A stretch of DNA of 64,000 bases from Sycon ciliatum (taxonomy: Eukaryota; Porifera; Calcarea; Leucosolenida; Sycettidae): NCBI RefSeq assembly GCF_964019385.1, contig NC_088655.1:20925582-20989581 (forward strand). The letters run 5' to 3'. Shown one piece after another: positions 35,055-46,695 of the stretch (the stretch's first letter is position 1; the number at the start of each line of letters is the position of its first letter). The notes beneath the pieces are model-generated. The model saw only the letters and a list, made by a program, of their open reading frames with translations. It was not told where the DNA came from and did no database searches. A program made the translations under genes and the position numbers.

Positions 35055-35345
35055 AGGCATAGTGGGATGGTCTAGGACCATGATTGAGAAACAGAGGCCC
35101 GGGTACCAGGTTCAAGTCCTGCTTTGAAGAGGAAGGATTTTTTCCAACCGTGTTGCGACCCACAGTTGGTTGGGAACTCGTGGCCTGGACCGAGGGAAGC
35201 ATAGATGCAGCGAATGTGATTCTCGATCTTTGGCCACTTTGGTGGTGGATCTTATCTGCTCGCCTCCCACCGCATTAGAAATTGCATCTGCTCGTTGATC
35301 TGTAGGGGTGTTGGCGTCCCAGTGGATGCTGAAAATTCGGTCTCC
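35055..35345 (+). repeat. tRNA-derived SINE
   Basis: The A-box-like TAGTGGGATGGTCTAGG (35059) and the perfect B box GGTTCAAGTCC (35109) are spaced as in tRNA. The body includes TTTTTTCCAACCGTGTTGCG and CCCACAGTTGGTTGGGAACT. Related copies: 36545-37345 on the - strand, and 35600-35850 on the - strand with a decayed B box (GGTTTAAATCC). Confidence 0.72.
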
Positions 35346-35599
35346 AGCAGAGTCTAATGCGAACCGTGATAATATTTTTTTTAAATTTTTTCTATCACAC
35401 TTACCCGTGTACAACTGCGCATGAGGAAGCGAAACAGCTGTCCGAAGATTTTTCCAACTATGGAAACCTAATGAGATAGTATCCTCTGTGGTCACGTGAT
35501 GTGCATGTGCTGGTTGGGTTGCTGTCCCATTGGACTACATTTTTACGGTTCTCGTAGAGACTCGGCTAACCCAAGTTTTCCGCATCTGCATGAAAGCCA

Positions 35600-35880
35600 C
35601 CAACGTCAAGGATCGAGGTGAATATTCAGCTCCTAAAGCGGTGGGAGGTAAGTGGATCAAACCCAGCACCCAAGGGGTCAAAGACCCAAACATCTCATTC
35701 GGTGCATCTATGTTTCCCGTGTGCCAGGTCACGTGTTTCCATTTTAAGATTGAGCCGCAACACGGCTGTAAATACACTTTCGCTTCCAAGCAGGATTTAA
35801 ACCTTGTACGAGACGTACCCTCTTTTTATCGGGTGTTAGCGGCCGTCGTGAGTTCCCTTCGGGAACGGATACGATAATTT
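35600..35880. repeat. Two abutting SINE fragments in opposite orientation
   Basis: About 35600-35820 on the - strand matches the head and body of the 35055 SINE. From 35838 to 35880 the + strand reads the SINE tail (GGGTGTTAGCGGCC, GTGAGTTCCC, ACGATAATTT, then T-rich). Confidence 0.55.
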
Positions 35881-36544
35881 ACTCTTTTTTACCCTCTTTT
35901 TCTCAGCTTATCAATCTTGGTCATTAAAGACCATCCTACCATGCCTACCTTTGCTATGATACGGACAAAAATTCTAAATTCCGCTCTAAATCCTACGGGG
36001 AAAGGGACTAGACTATTCTATGACATCATCTGACAAGTGCATGACTGTATAGCGTGTAGATGACTAGTATGAGGCCCCTACTGCCAGTTTTCACCATCCA
36101 TATTGAGGAATTCTACACGTAGAAATACGTTTCATTCGTCGCCAACACAAACAAAGGAGACTTGGAAAGACCTGTGCTCAACTGCACTGGCAATAGGGCT
36201 TGAAAGTGCTACGTCACAGCATAGCAACAATTTCAAAAATTCAAAAACTCGATCCACTTGGATCCAGTTTTTGTATGGATCCAAGCACATTTCAAGCTGT
36301 TTACCCACAGCATGGTGATGTAGCCAGTGAAACTGACTGATTTGGCTACTGAGGGCGAGGTTACAACTGGTGGCAACATAAAAGTCACACCTGCATGCTA
36401 CATGAGTGGGTTGCTATGCACCCACATACTTAGGCAATAGCAAAGTCACACCTTAGTGGATCCAAAAATAGAAATCTCCTGTCAACTTACTACTCCCTGA
36501 CCGTTTTGACGTCATCACTTTCAAGCCCTATAGGAGCATGCTCA

Positions 36545-37345
36545 ACAAGTAAGTAAAAAGTAAGTTATCGTGTCCGTTCCCGAAGAGAACTCACGACGGC
36601 CGCTAACACCCGGCAAACCCTTGCGGAATATGCAGCGCCTAACGGTGGGGTTGAGTGGATAAGTCTCATAAGCACTGGCACAATTGCCGAGAAACCCCAA
36701 TAGCTCCATCCATGTACCCCTTGTGCCTGGCCACAAGTTCTAGGCCTTGACGGATTATGCTAGCATAATTTTTCGCATAATTCCTACCAAAATCGAATAA
36801 TGGCATAATTCGAGGCAAATTGCATACGAATCGCATAAATTGGAATAATCCGCCTGTTCGCATCAAATTCCATACAGCTGTACAGTGTTCTACAAGTACA
36901 CGTACAAGTAGATGCACTAGGAAGTCGTAGGTGTACGACTACCTTGATAACATATCCAGTCCACTACAATCAGTGACGGTCGTAGCTAGGTCACACGGTG
37001 CGTTGACCCCGTTGAACTTTTGCTACAACAGTACAGCGCCCTCTACAAAAAATTCCCCTGTTATTTTGCACAGAACCATCATACATTAGCAGCATATGTG
37101 AGCATAATGCGGCATAATATGATAACTTTTAGCATAAAAATAGCATAATTTTGCAATTTTTTCAGCAATGCGAAAAGCATAATTGAACGAAAATACTAGC
37201 ATAATCCGTCAAGGCCTACCTAACAAGTTCCCAGTTGACTGTGGGTAGCAGCACGGCTGGAAAAATCGCTCCCAGGCAGGACTTAACCCAGGTACCTCTC
37301 GTATCTCAATCATGGTCTTTGACCTACCCACTGTGCCAGCCTGGT
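36545..37345 (-). repeat. Full-length tRNA-derived SINE interrupted by a hAT-like MITE
   Basis: On the - strand from 37345 it reads GGCACAGTGGGTAGG (A-box-like) and GGGTTAAGTCCTGCC (B box), then the CCACAGTCAACTGGGAAC body. After the MITE (36741-37222) it continues with GGCCAGGCACAAGGGG, ACTTATCCACTCA, GTTAGGCGCTGCAT, GGGTGTTAGCGGCC and CGGACACGATAACTTAC, and ends in a T-rich tail. Without the MITE it is about 320 bp. It links the head sequences and the tail fragments at 15.8, 16.3 and 35.8 kb into one family. Confidence 0.7.
36741..37222. mobile_element. hAT-like MITE inside the SINE (8-bp TSD)
   Basis: ACAAGTTC occurs on both sides (36733-36740 and 37223-37230), while the SINE copy at 35150-35170 reads through. 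Inverted ends carry TAGGCCTTGACGGATTATGC, followed by TAGCATAATTTT. Similar GGATTATGC ends occur at 43875, 53395 and 62092. No ORF. Confidence 0.75.
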
Positions 37346-37349
37346 TCAA

Positions 37350-38310
37350 TAGGCTTTCCCCAAATCGGTCCTTTTTTTCGCCTATTCGGTTTTTCGCGCG
37401 GCTCAAGAATACATCAGATTCGGCTGCAAAATCAGCTGATTGTTCGAAAATCGGCTGCAAAATTGGAATGTATTGGAAAATCGGCTGAAGGAATTGTTGG
37501 CATATTGGTTTCAGAATTGGTGAGATCTTCGAAATACAACTCTGCTCTGATTTACTGGCCACAACTGTACGCTGTAGTGTAATACTTTACTAGTAACAAT
37601 CTTCCTAATGGCAATGTTTATTTGAGAAGAGGTCAAAGGACACGAGTCACACGACCTCAACGCACTAGGACTACAAGCACTGAAGTAGAGAGCTCAAGCG
37701 GCCATGCTTGCAGCAACCTCATTCGTTCGTAAACGCACTTTGGAACAATAATTATTTGGTAGATTATCGGCGAATCTCAAGGGAACCTTCCAAAATGGTC
37801 GGAAAGCCTAATGCTAAAATAGATCGCAAATTAGCTTTCCTACTGCCGTCAGCGTAAACCTTTGAATACCGTACTCACGCGGTTAGTGCCCCTGGGGCAC
37901 TGCTTTTTCAATGTCCATTACAGATGGGGCACTGTTAAAGAGAGGGCACTATTTGTTTGTGCAATGGTGGTAAATTTACGTGGTGAGTCTGGTGACATAA
38001 AAGGAAAGAAGGCAGAGAAAACCAGAGAGTACAATGTAAAGTTTGCTGTAAACTATCACGACTGAGTCACTCAGCAGAAACGGCGAGAAGAACTGCGATT
38101 TTGATGCTGAAACCACCAGTGCAGTTACATAGACAAGAAAAAGCAAAAGAACACGAAACTAAACACGCACTTGGTTACAAGCTTGGGGGAGGGGGGGGGC
38201 ACTAGGCAAGAGAAGGCTTTATTGCTCACTGGCTCTTAGAGACTGGAGCACTATTCGAGATAGGGCACTATTCAAAAGAGTACGGTACAGCTGGAGATCT
38301 GTTATAGCGT
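37350..38310. other. No gene seen
   Basis: Mixed sequence with a G-run near 38190 and short repeated GGGCACT motifs (37892-38290). No ORF or element boundary can be supported. Confidence 0.4.
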
Positions 38311-38316
38311 TGGTGT

Positions 38317-38413
38317 TTGAAGAAGTGTTATTTGATCACTATAGACAATAATATTATCACTATAATATAGTGATAATATTATTGTCTATAGTGATCAAAT
38401 AACACTTCTTCAA
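38317..38413. repeat. 97-nt hairpin, two perfect 48-bp arms
   Basis: The left arm 38317-38364 (starting TTGAAGAAGTGTTATTTG) is the exact complement of 38366-38413 around a single central base at 38365. The preceding TATAGCGTTGGTGTTTG also occurs at 26750, in the mariner-type MITE. Confidence 0.85.
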
Positions 38414-38762
38414 TGGTATATTATACCATTGGACAAAGTAGTACTTCAAAGTATGTAAGTGATAACTTTGCAACTTAGTCATGAATACTTCAAGTATATA
38501 CACAAAGAGACGTGCATCATGGATGTAAATACCATACCAAGACTTGTAAAGTACAAAATTAATAACAACAACTTGCACCTACTCTATGACCACAACGCTG
38601 GCAGTACACAACATTTACACAATCTCAGTTTCCCAAAGCTTCCTGTAGGTACCATTAGTTACTATAAACGATCCATAATGTATGCAATTGAGTGGTTTCG
38701 AAATGAGAATATTTTGTTTGTTTTGTTATAGTTTTTCTCCTTTTGAGAATTTTATCACAGTA

Positions 38763-38940
38763 CAGTAAAACCTGTCTAAGACAAGGGACTCAAGGGACCT
38801 TCAAATCCTGGTCTCCGTTACCAGGTGGTCTCCTTATCCACGGTCATTTGACTGGAAATAGTCTCCCTTTCTCCCGGTTACAGTGGTCTTCCAGGACAGG
38901 TGGTCGCCTTTTCCGAGTGGTCACCTTGACAGGTTTTACT
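38763..38940. mobile_element. Short Tc1/mariner-type MITE
   Basis: It starts TA-CAGTAAAACCTGTC at 38761 and ends GACAGGTTTTACT at 38940. GGTCTCC/GGTGGTC-type motifs in the body resemble many CAGTAAAACC-ended MITEs. The right target TA has changed. CAGTAAAACCTGG-ended sequences also start at 17519, 20582 and 22399 in the array. Confidence 0.5.
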
Positions 38941-39131
38941 ACTAGTAGCCGATATATTGCTTTTGCCGATTACTTCACTCTTATAACCGGTTTAGTTTGA
39001 GTGGAAAAGAAACTTTTGCTTTTGAATTTTGAAGCTGATAACATTATAACCAGTATATCACTTTAAATTATACTTATAAAAACCTCCATTGATTGTCGTG
39101 TAGGGTTAGAAGTTTCTATACTTCATACACA

Positions 39132-39286
39132 CCTGTATAAAAAACCTGTATAAAAAACCTGGTGGCTATAAAAAACCTGTATAAAAAACCTGCCGGCTAG
39201 AAAAAACCTGTATAAAAAACCTGCCGGCTAGAAAAAACCTGTATAAAAAACCTACCGGCTATAAAAAACCTGTATAAAAAACCTCT
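39132..39286 (+). repeat. Tandem repeat of CCTGTATAAAAAA / CCGGCTAGAAAAAA units
   Basis: About five copies of a 31-bp compound unit (CCTGTATAAAAAACCTG then CCGGCTAGAAAAAA), with GGTGGCTAT and ACCGGCTAT variants. Confidence 0.85.
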
Positions 39287-39465
39287 TTTTAGGGGTAGAT
39301 GAGAACAAGAGATAAGAGTATTCAAGAAAACAGTACAAACAGATGCAGAGCAAGATCAGAAGAGCACAAATTGAACTGGAAAGGTTAAATAGTCCGCTCA
39401 AGAATGGTAAGATGAGAGACACATACATATGATCAAAAGGAGAGTATTGAGCTACTCACTCCTCG

Positions 39466-39858
39466 TCATGGGTCCATTGTCGTCATCCCATCAGCAACAT
39501 ATTCTTTGCTGAGCAGCCAATCGCCATCAGACAAACTCTCCTTGTGGCATACAGGAGCCTCGCGGCCTCCTTTTTTCTTGTCCTTGAGGACGGCATCGAG
39601 GAGCTTGTTGGCCTTGACAAACACGCCACGCTTCAAATCGAAGCCCCGGTCACGGTCATTGACTTCTCTCTGCAAGGCTCCTCTTGCAGCTATTAGACTG
39701 GCCCGTTTATATTCCTTCTTGTCAAGAGTTCTCACGGAGCAGTAAAACCTTTCGAGGATTTCCGCCAGTACCTTGTCTTCGACAGTAGCAAAATCACAAG
39801 ACAAGCTCTCCTGTATCAAAAAATCGCTGAACACCTTCAACCAAAACTTCGTTGCAAC
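39466..39858 (-). pseudogene. Crypton-type tyrosine recombinase N-terminal domain, fragment
   Basis: On the - strand the frame reads TKVATKFWLKVFSDFLIQES, then LAEILERFYCSVRTLDKKEY, then SLIAARGALQREVNDRD, GFDLKRGVFVKANKLLDAVL and KDKKKGGREAP. This matches the helical N-terminal part of Crypton transposases and their relatives (KIAA1958, QRICH1 and ZMYM proteins): a tryptophan-start helix, L..L..F......K..Y...SL...R.A..R, then F..A...L.A..K...K.G. The frame closes shortly after at TGA (39466), before the catalytic RKHRY domain. An overlapping frame at 39794-39994 is probably its upstream part after a frameshift. It could be one exon of a host gene. Confidence 0.5.
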
Positions 39859-40009
39859 TTTGGTTGACTTTAAATAATAGGAACTGCTGATTCCAAAAGT
39901 TTCTTCCTTTCTTCTTCAGAAACGGACGCAAAACGTCCAGAAGAGACGACCAGACTCGCCCCAATGTCAAGCTAACTATACTCTCGCTGTCCACCGGTCT
40001 TCTGATTGC

Positions 40010-41950
40010 CTACGTGATGCCCAGAATCACCATCTAGCAATAGTCCGTGCACGACTCCAGACCGGCAGCCTTCGAGATAAACAGTGGTGGTCAACCATCA
40101 AGCAGTCCATCGGAACCTCCCGAAATAGCTCCATCCCGATTCTTGTCGACCCTGCTGGCAAAGAGCATGCCACGAACATCGAGAAAGCAAACTGCCTCGG
40201 TCACTACTTCGCGGAGAAATGTAGCCTTGGTGCCAATGACCTGCCAGACACACCTCTACCCCCTATTCGCCAACGCACAGGCAATAGGCTGAAGACCGTA
40301 CACTTCCGCCCTGCCACAGTCCAGCGAGCTCTCAAGAACCTGGACGCTTCAAAAGCAACTGGCCCTGACGGCATTCCGGCGCAAGTGCTCAGGAAGTCAG
40401 CGCAGTCACTCGCCAGCCCTCTGGCAAAGCTATTCACCCAGTGCTTCCGGGACGGGGTGCAACCTGAATCCTGGAAGATCGCGAACGTTGTCCCTATTTT
40501 CAAGAAAGGCTTCAAGTCTACCCCGAAGAACTACCGTCCGATTTCCCTCCTCTCTATACTCTCTAAGGTTATGGAGGCCATCATCAATCGCAGCATCACT
40601 AACTTCCTGGAAAGCAATCAGGTCCTTTCCGGACGTCAATTCGGGTTCCGACGCGGCCTGGGCACGACTGATCTTCTCCTCTCACTTCAGCATGAGTGGA
40701 GTCGGACGTCCAATGCTGGGGGTGTGACCCGAGTCCTTGCTGTCGACGTGGCCGGCGCATTTGACAAAGTGTCGCACCGCGGTGTAGTTCACAAGGCCAG
40801 ATGCCTTGGGCTGACTGGCCACCTGCTCTCATAGTTGAAAAACTACCTAGAGAGCCGCCAGATCCGGGCCGTAGTTGGTGGACAAACATCAGCCACACAC
40901 GCCATCCGAGCAGGTGTGCCTCAAGGAAGCATCCTGGAGCCCACTCTCTTCTTGATCTACATTAATGACGCTGAGGACCACCTTCCCCAATCGACCAGCC
41001 TTGCCACGTACGCAGACGACACAACGCTCTACAAGTGTATCCGGTATCTCGGCAACCTCGCAGCTGACTGTGATGATCTCCAGACCGCCGTCAATGCCCT
41101 TGCTGCCTGGGGTGCGACCTGGCGAGTGACATTCGAGCCCGCCAAGTCATACCTACTCCACGTCAGCCACCACCGTCGGCCCTGGGACTGCCCTCCGGTC
41201 ACATTCCAAGGTGAAATGGTTCCTGAAACCCAGTGCCTGAAGCTACTTGGGATAGCCTTCGACAGTCAACTGACATTCTGCCAGCAGATTCGACAGTCAG
41301 CCCTGCGCGCCACACAGCGACTGGGCTTCCTGAAGAAGGCCTCCGCAGTGCTTGACCCTGGCTGCCGTCTCACGGTCTACAACGGCTTTGTTCGCCCAGT
41401 CTTAGAGCATGGCATGCTAGTCTGGATGGGTGCTTCTCAGACGGTGCTGGCCCAACTCGATGCTGTACAGCGGAGAGCCCTGCATCTGATCGGCGAAGGC
41501 GCATATCTGCCAAGCCTCGAACTCCGGCGCAAAGTGGCTGCTCTCTGCTATCTCTACAAAATCCACTACCTGACAGGTCCACAGATGCTAACCCGAATGC
41601 TGCCCCCCTCCCAAGCAGTACCAGACCACGACCAACATCCTGCCAACACCAGGCAGCAGGCGCGGGTGGCGGCGGCCACCGCTACCAGCTGCAGTCTGAT
41701 ATCCCAGCCAATTCTCGCAACAACGTCCGCCGGTCGTTCCCTGAAGGAGTGCTGGACGCCTGGAACCAGTTGCCTCGCCAACACCTCCTGGATCAGCCCG
41801 ACCAGAACAGGTTGCAGTCCTTCAAGTGCAGCGTCCACCGATTCCTGCGCTCAAGCCACTGGGACTGGGCGACCGACCGGCTGTAGGGACTCGGCGTGGT
41901 GGTTTTCTGGACGTTACTGTGAGAGAGTGAGTCTGTGCACAAATATTATG
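40010..41950 (+). pseudogene. CR1/Jockey-group non-LTR retrotransposon, RT portion, one stop codon
   Basis: The frame reads RDKQWWSTIKQSIG, RPATVQRALKNLDASKATGP, DGIPAQVL, SWKIANVVPIFKKG, NYRPISLLSILSKVMEAI, FGFRRGLGTTDLL, DVAGAFDKVSHRG, then a TAG at 40832-40834 where a tryptophan is expected, then YLESRQIRAVVGG, AGVPQGSILEPTLFLIYIND, the catalytic YADD (41009-41020), and the thumb. The frame stays open to about 41700, and after that the C-terminal sequence is probably shifted. It is 5'-truncated, with no endonuclease seen. GT repeats follow at once. Confidence 0.82.
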
Positions 41951-41979
41951 TATGATTACGCGTCTGCGTGAATGTGCAC

Positions 41980-41995
41980 GTGTGTGTGTGTGTGT

Positions 41996-42039
<44 letters not shown>

Positions 42040-42172
42040 TGTGTATGTGTGTGCGTGTGTGTGTGTGTGTGTGTGGTGTGTGTGTATGTGTGTGAGTGTG
42101 TGTGTGTGTGTGTGCGTGCGTGCGAGCATGTGTGTGTGTGTGTGCGCGCGCGCGTGTGTGTGTGTGGGGGGG
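41980..42172 (+). repeat. (GT)n microsatellite with CG interruptions and G-run
   Basis: About 190 bp of GT with GTGC/GCGC interruptions, ending in a run of G. The long Val/Cys or Thr/His ORFs across it are artefacts. Confidence 0.95.
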
Positions 42173-42179
42173 GGGGGTG

Positions 42180-43100
42180 CACATGGTTGGTATGTGGTGT
42201 TTATGTGAGCGTATGATAAAAATCTCTTCAATAATATTAATATCCTTATTTCAAGATTACCCAACGCCGGCGAACGCCCTATCAGGTTGATCTCCTATTT
42301 GAACATGCGCATATGTGTGTGTATGATGTGCCCTAGCTTACTTATAATATTATTATTTTGTTATACACGTAGATCATGTCCATGATGCCGTTCCTCTGCG
42401 CAGGGCGACCGCACTATTGTATTTAAGATTAACATCATTATTACTTCTGCATATGAATTACATACTATGATCATGCTGGCTTCATCCCTTATCTCCTAAG
42501 CTACCACCCCCCCCCCCCCCCCCCCCCCGGTGCGTCTGCCCAGTGTTGACTCCGAGACCTACGGTCGGACGAGCTGCCCAGGCCTCACCACCACTGCCGT
42601 TTCCGTGCTGCCTTCTCGATACATACGTATGTACACTGTATATCATGTGCACATTCACATGTCTGAAGGTTTGTGGTTTTTCAATAAAAAAATAAAAAAA
42701 TAAAAAGTAGACGTTGAAGAAGCCATTACACTCGTAAACCAAAATAAACAACACGAGGAGAAAGTTGAAACACGAGGAGTAAGTTCGAGCATGCGCCGAA
42801 ATAGGTACGAAAATCCAAAACGAAAATCGGTTTTTATAAGTATATTTTAAATAAAATACATACTTCGTCCTCGTGTTTACTCGAATTATAAAAAACCTCC
42901 ACAAAACCCTCGGCTTCGCCTCGGGTTTTGTGTCGGTTTTTTATTTCTCGTAAACACCTCGGACTCAGTATGTATTTTATAAATAACTGCCAACTCTATA
43001 GCCGCTCTCTACCGGTACAGGTATTCCTGGCAAAAGTATAAAGAAGGGGAAAGAAGGGAGAGAAAGGAAGGAAAGAACAAGAGAAAGAAAGAAAGCGAAG
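42180..43100. other. No gene seen; poly-C and short inverted repeats
   Basis: It contains a C run (42507-42529) and an ACAAAACC / GGTTTTGT inverted repeat at 42902-42934. No coding sequence can be supported. Confidence 0.5.
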
Positions 43101-43145
43101 GTCCCTGGACCCTGGTTCGAGTCCGGGTGGTGACACTCTATTTTT
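43085..43145 (+). repeat. B-box-containing fragment, probably from a SINE
   Basis: CCTGGTTCGAGTCCGGG can form a tRNA T-arm and matches the Pol III B box. A T-run follows at 43140. No A box or tRNA cloverleaf is seen upstream (A/G-rich), so it is not called a tRNA gene. Confidence 0.4.
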
Positions 43146-43245
43146 TCTTCAGACTGTTCCCATTTGTATCTTGCCGCAAAACCAGTGAAAGAAAGGAAGA
43201 AAAATAGAATTGGAGGCGTATCCAATTTCGAAAAACAGTGTCAGC

Positions 43246-43793
43246 ACCGACGCAATCCACGCAGTCAAGTAAAGCCAATTCAGTAATCGAACGTTTTCGT
43301 TCCCTTCTCATCATGGGTAAGTACCGGTACAGGGAATGATGGAAAATATCGAAATACAGAAAAAACATCATATCTGTACAACTCACAACTATCACTAACC
43401 GACAGATGATTCTTGATAGCCGTTTGCTGATTGTTGGAATGTCGCGTTCAGCTGAATCGCGTTCAGCTGAATCGCGTTCAGCTGAATCGCGTTCAGGTGA
43501 ATCACGTTCAGCTGAATCGCGTTCAGCTGAATCGCGTTCAGCTGAATGGCGTTCAGCTGAATCGCGTTCAGCTGAATCGCGTTCAGGTGAATTTAATTTT
43601 TTCCACATGTACATGTAAAGTGTGATGTTCTACTTCGAAGTAGATCTATGTATAATGCTTTTGCTCTAGCTCTCTAAGTTGCTGTATTTTGACATTTTTC
43701 CATTATTCCCTGCACTTACCCATGATGAGAAGGAAACGAAACGTTCGGTTACTGAAAGAATTGGCTTTACTTGACTGCGTGGATTGCGTCGGT
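43246..43793. mobile_element. Foldback element with minisatellite in the loop
   Basis: 43246-43359 (ACCGACGCAATCCACGCAGT..., CTCATCATGGGTAAGT...) is inverted at 43682-43793 with a few changes and small indels. The loop contains the 15-bp repeat. The end bordering sequences are A/G-rich, and no target duplication is obvious. Confidence 0.65.
43444..43593 (+). repeat. 15-bp minisatellite, ten units
   Basis: The unit is GCGTTCAGCTGAATC. Units 4 and 10 share the variant CAGGTG, unit 5 starts ACG, and unit 7 ends AATG. Two forward frames stay open through it because the unit has no stop and its length is a multiple of three. Confidence 0.95.
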
Positions 43794-43799
43794 GGAAAG

Positions 43800-45735
43800 A
43801 AAGAAGGAAATATTTGTTGAAGAAAGAAAAAGACAAAAGAAAGAGGAGGCGCCGGTGATACACTGAGAGCTAGGCTACCGACGGATTATGCTCACGAAAT
43901 CATGGAACTACTTGGTCCGCGTCAGCAATAATGGACCGTTTGCGTGTTAAAACAAAATGGCGTCACGATTTATTGAAAGTGGTATAGTTGGTGGTACGAG
44001 TGTTCAAACCCATTTGAACTTCATACTGTTCGTCTTCTTTTTGACATGCTCTCTTTCCATCGTCCTTAGTTTTTGATTGTTGTGAGCTGTTTTGGCTTTC
44101 TCCTATACCTCTGGGGGATGCCAAGTGATGGTTTTGAGAGGCTGGTGATGGCTGTGAGCGAGAGTTTGCCGATCGGCGTCGTCCTCGCTATAACGATGAA
44201 AATACTAGTTACTGCGCACCTGGCAGATATCACAACACGTCGGAGCGTCCAGGATCAAAGGAATCTTGGGTTTTCACTGGAATCTAGTTCCTCCAGCATC
44301 GTGTAGCCCACCGTCGGTGAATGGTGGTCCAGAAAGGTCGAACCTGGTCTTCTGCAGCATCTCGCAGTCCTGCGAGGCACACTGAATATGCCTGTCATGT
44401 ATTCTACAAATAAAAATCACAAAGTAGTGGACTTTATAGTGATGAGTCTATCCTGTATGCTGCAAAAGACGCAGGAAATGTGACTGGTGTCCGTACACTG
44501 GACGCCAATATCATCCCAGTCTTCTCCTGCAGGATCTGTTTGACATTGACATACCGGTATGCAGTGGGTCGACATTGGCCTGGTTTGGCAGCTATCTGCC
44601 TGGGTGGATGTAGCAGGTTTGCATTGGCGCGTCGTCCAGTCCGACATTTTCTTGTAACTGTGGAGTACCGGCAGGGTTTGAGAGGTTGCTCGTGCTGTGA
44701 ACACATCTCTACTGCCTGTCTCGTCCTGGAAGTGCCGTCTCGCCGCTTCCTTGCTCTACAGTCACGCCGTTATTTTGCTTTGTTTCGTGGTGCAGCTCAA
44801 AACCTGCCCGAACAACTGTGAGCTCGCAACATGGTATGGACAAATTGCACCACTCATGCTGGTTAACTAAAACCGGGATAGTCGAGTAAGCGAGTTCACT
44901 CCCTGGGCCATGGCAAGATCTGTTCAGCGCGGGCTATTCCAACCTCCAAGTGCATAGTCACCGATCGATCCATGCGATGGTGGTTGACCTACAAAGAGCC
45001 AAGGTCTACGAGTACTACTATTGGATGCTGTCTACATGCAGTCAACAAAATCAAAGTACCTCAGTATGCCCCAGAATAGGGCATGTGCATCTATAGCATG
45101 ACACAACAGGGGTTCTGGCGGCACCTGTCAAACAAGCAGTAACGACTAGTGCCAGCTACCTATTGGAGGCTAGCCCCTACAGTCTGTCACTGGAGATAAT
45201 TATTTTAATATAAAAATTATCATTATGTTCACTGTTTAGACTGAGCACAATCAATGATGCCCAATCAATCTGCCCAATGTGTGTTCTGTTCCACCTAATT
45301 ATAACGTCCCATCGCATCAACCCTACTACACGCACATGTCGTCACTCTAGCATGACTTGTGTTATTATTGTTTATTTTGATTCGCACGATAAAATAGAGC
45401 ACAATATACGTTAACTTGACCGAAGGATAAAGGCGACTGCAGATAGAGGAACTCATCGAGGTACAGGTACCGGCATCAATACAGTATCAGAGAGAAACAA
45501 ACAAAAATGAGAGGTACGCAGAAAAACTCTCGTAAGCCCAAGGGGAAGTGGTTGATGAGGCCGGGATGAATGCACTCTCCACGCTCATCTACACTGTTCG
45601 TGGAAATGCAGACATACATACAATAATATACAACATAGCAATAGCATGCACAGAACCGAACAATTTCATGTTCACACATGCAAGCACAGACCTGAACATT
45701 AGTACCAAAAGCCGATACAGACAATATCCCCATAC
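43800..45735. other. No gene that can be supported
   Basis: A repeat end GACGGATTATGCTC lies at 43878. An ORF at 44073-44306 has a hydrophobic start but no homology that I recognise. On the - strand 44417-44704 there is a Cys/Thr-rich frame with STQxD/VQCTD-like motifs, of a kind seen next to THAP/Kolobok-type transposases; this is too weak to call. Confidence 0.35.
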
Positions 45736-45737
45736 AC

Positions 45738-45753
45738 ACAGACGCACACACAC

Positions 45754-45801
<48 letters not shown>
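45738..45801 (+). repeat. (CA)n microsatellite
   Basis: CA run with a CACG interruption. Confidence 0.95.
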
Positions 45802-45803
<2 letters not shown>

Positions 45804-45980
45804 TCCCATGTATGCACCTGTGGCGAGAAAAGCACGCAAATCTACAAATGCACTGGATGTGAACCCACAGATTTTCTCTTATAGCAACGATAGCGGATCT
45901 GATTCTGAATGAAACACACACACACAATACAATCATTGAATGCCCATCCGCAGATGATGGCAGGTCCTGAAAGAACAGGC

Positions 45981-46630
45981 TGTTATCTAAACCTTCCCAG
46001 GCACTCAGTCATGCACCCCGTGCACACCGTCACACAAAAGATCACAGCCTTTTCAGATAAGGAACAAATTATGCATGGTTGAAAGGAGAGAGAAAATGAG
46101 AGAGACGCGAGAGAGAACTGGCTGCGCCAAGAAGAGCGAATGCAAAACCGCTGTCCCTGGCAAAACGTGCGCGTACAAGTGCAGCACAAACGAGACCAGC
46201 GTACTACACGCAACAAATAAGGGTAGCGGGACGCAACCTAAAACGATACCAGTCTTCCCAGAAAGGTGCGCTGCTGCGCACAGCCCGCGTATCCATGGAA
46301 AACATGGTGCAAAACAAATGCAGAAATGCAGAAGCAAAATAAATAAATAAATCAGAAATTCGAACGACAAACAGTAGTGAGCAGGACGAAGACAGAAAGA
46401 TCAAAGTTGAGGAAAGAAAAGTGTTTGATCTGTCAGTGGGTGCTTGCACCCGATACGGGGTGACAGTAAACCCTGTCAGATAGTGACACATCGTAGAGTT
46501 ATTCTGCAGAGGGACTTCACTGAGCAAGAATATAACAAACCACGTAAGTAACTCCAGCAAATCGTGAATAATAATTGTAAATGCATACACAATGTTATCA
46601 TAAGTATTCGAACACCATAGTTCCCTTTCA
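45981..46630 (-). repeat. 3' LTR of the Ty3/Gypsy-like element
   Basis: 650 bp. Read on the - strand it starts TGAAAGGGAACTATGG and ends GATAACA (TG...CA). It matches 50977-51622 base for base as far as I can read, except for one extra AAAT in an AAAT run (46337-46352). The polypurine tract AGGTGGAGGGG lies just inside it at 46631-46641. Confidence 0.92.
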
Positions 46631-46695
46631 CCCCTCCACCTGATAACATTGGATGGGGCATACATGTAATGACATACAGCAGGGAAGACAGATGC

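Noticed and set aside
41822-42290. Long Thr/His and Val/Cys ORFs
   Set aside because: They are translations of the GT microsatellite.
43085-43145. Possible tRNA gene (perfect B box and T-run)
   Set aside because: The upstream half is A/G-rich with no D-arm or acceptor stem, so it is more likely a SINE remnant.
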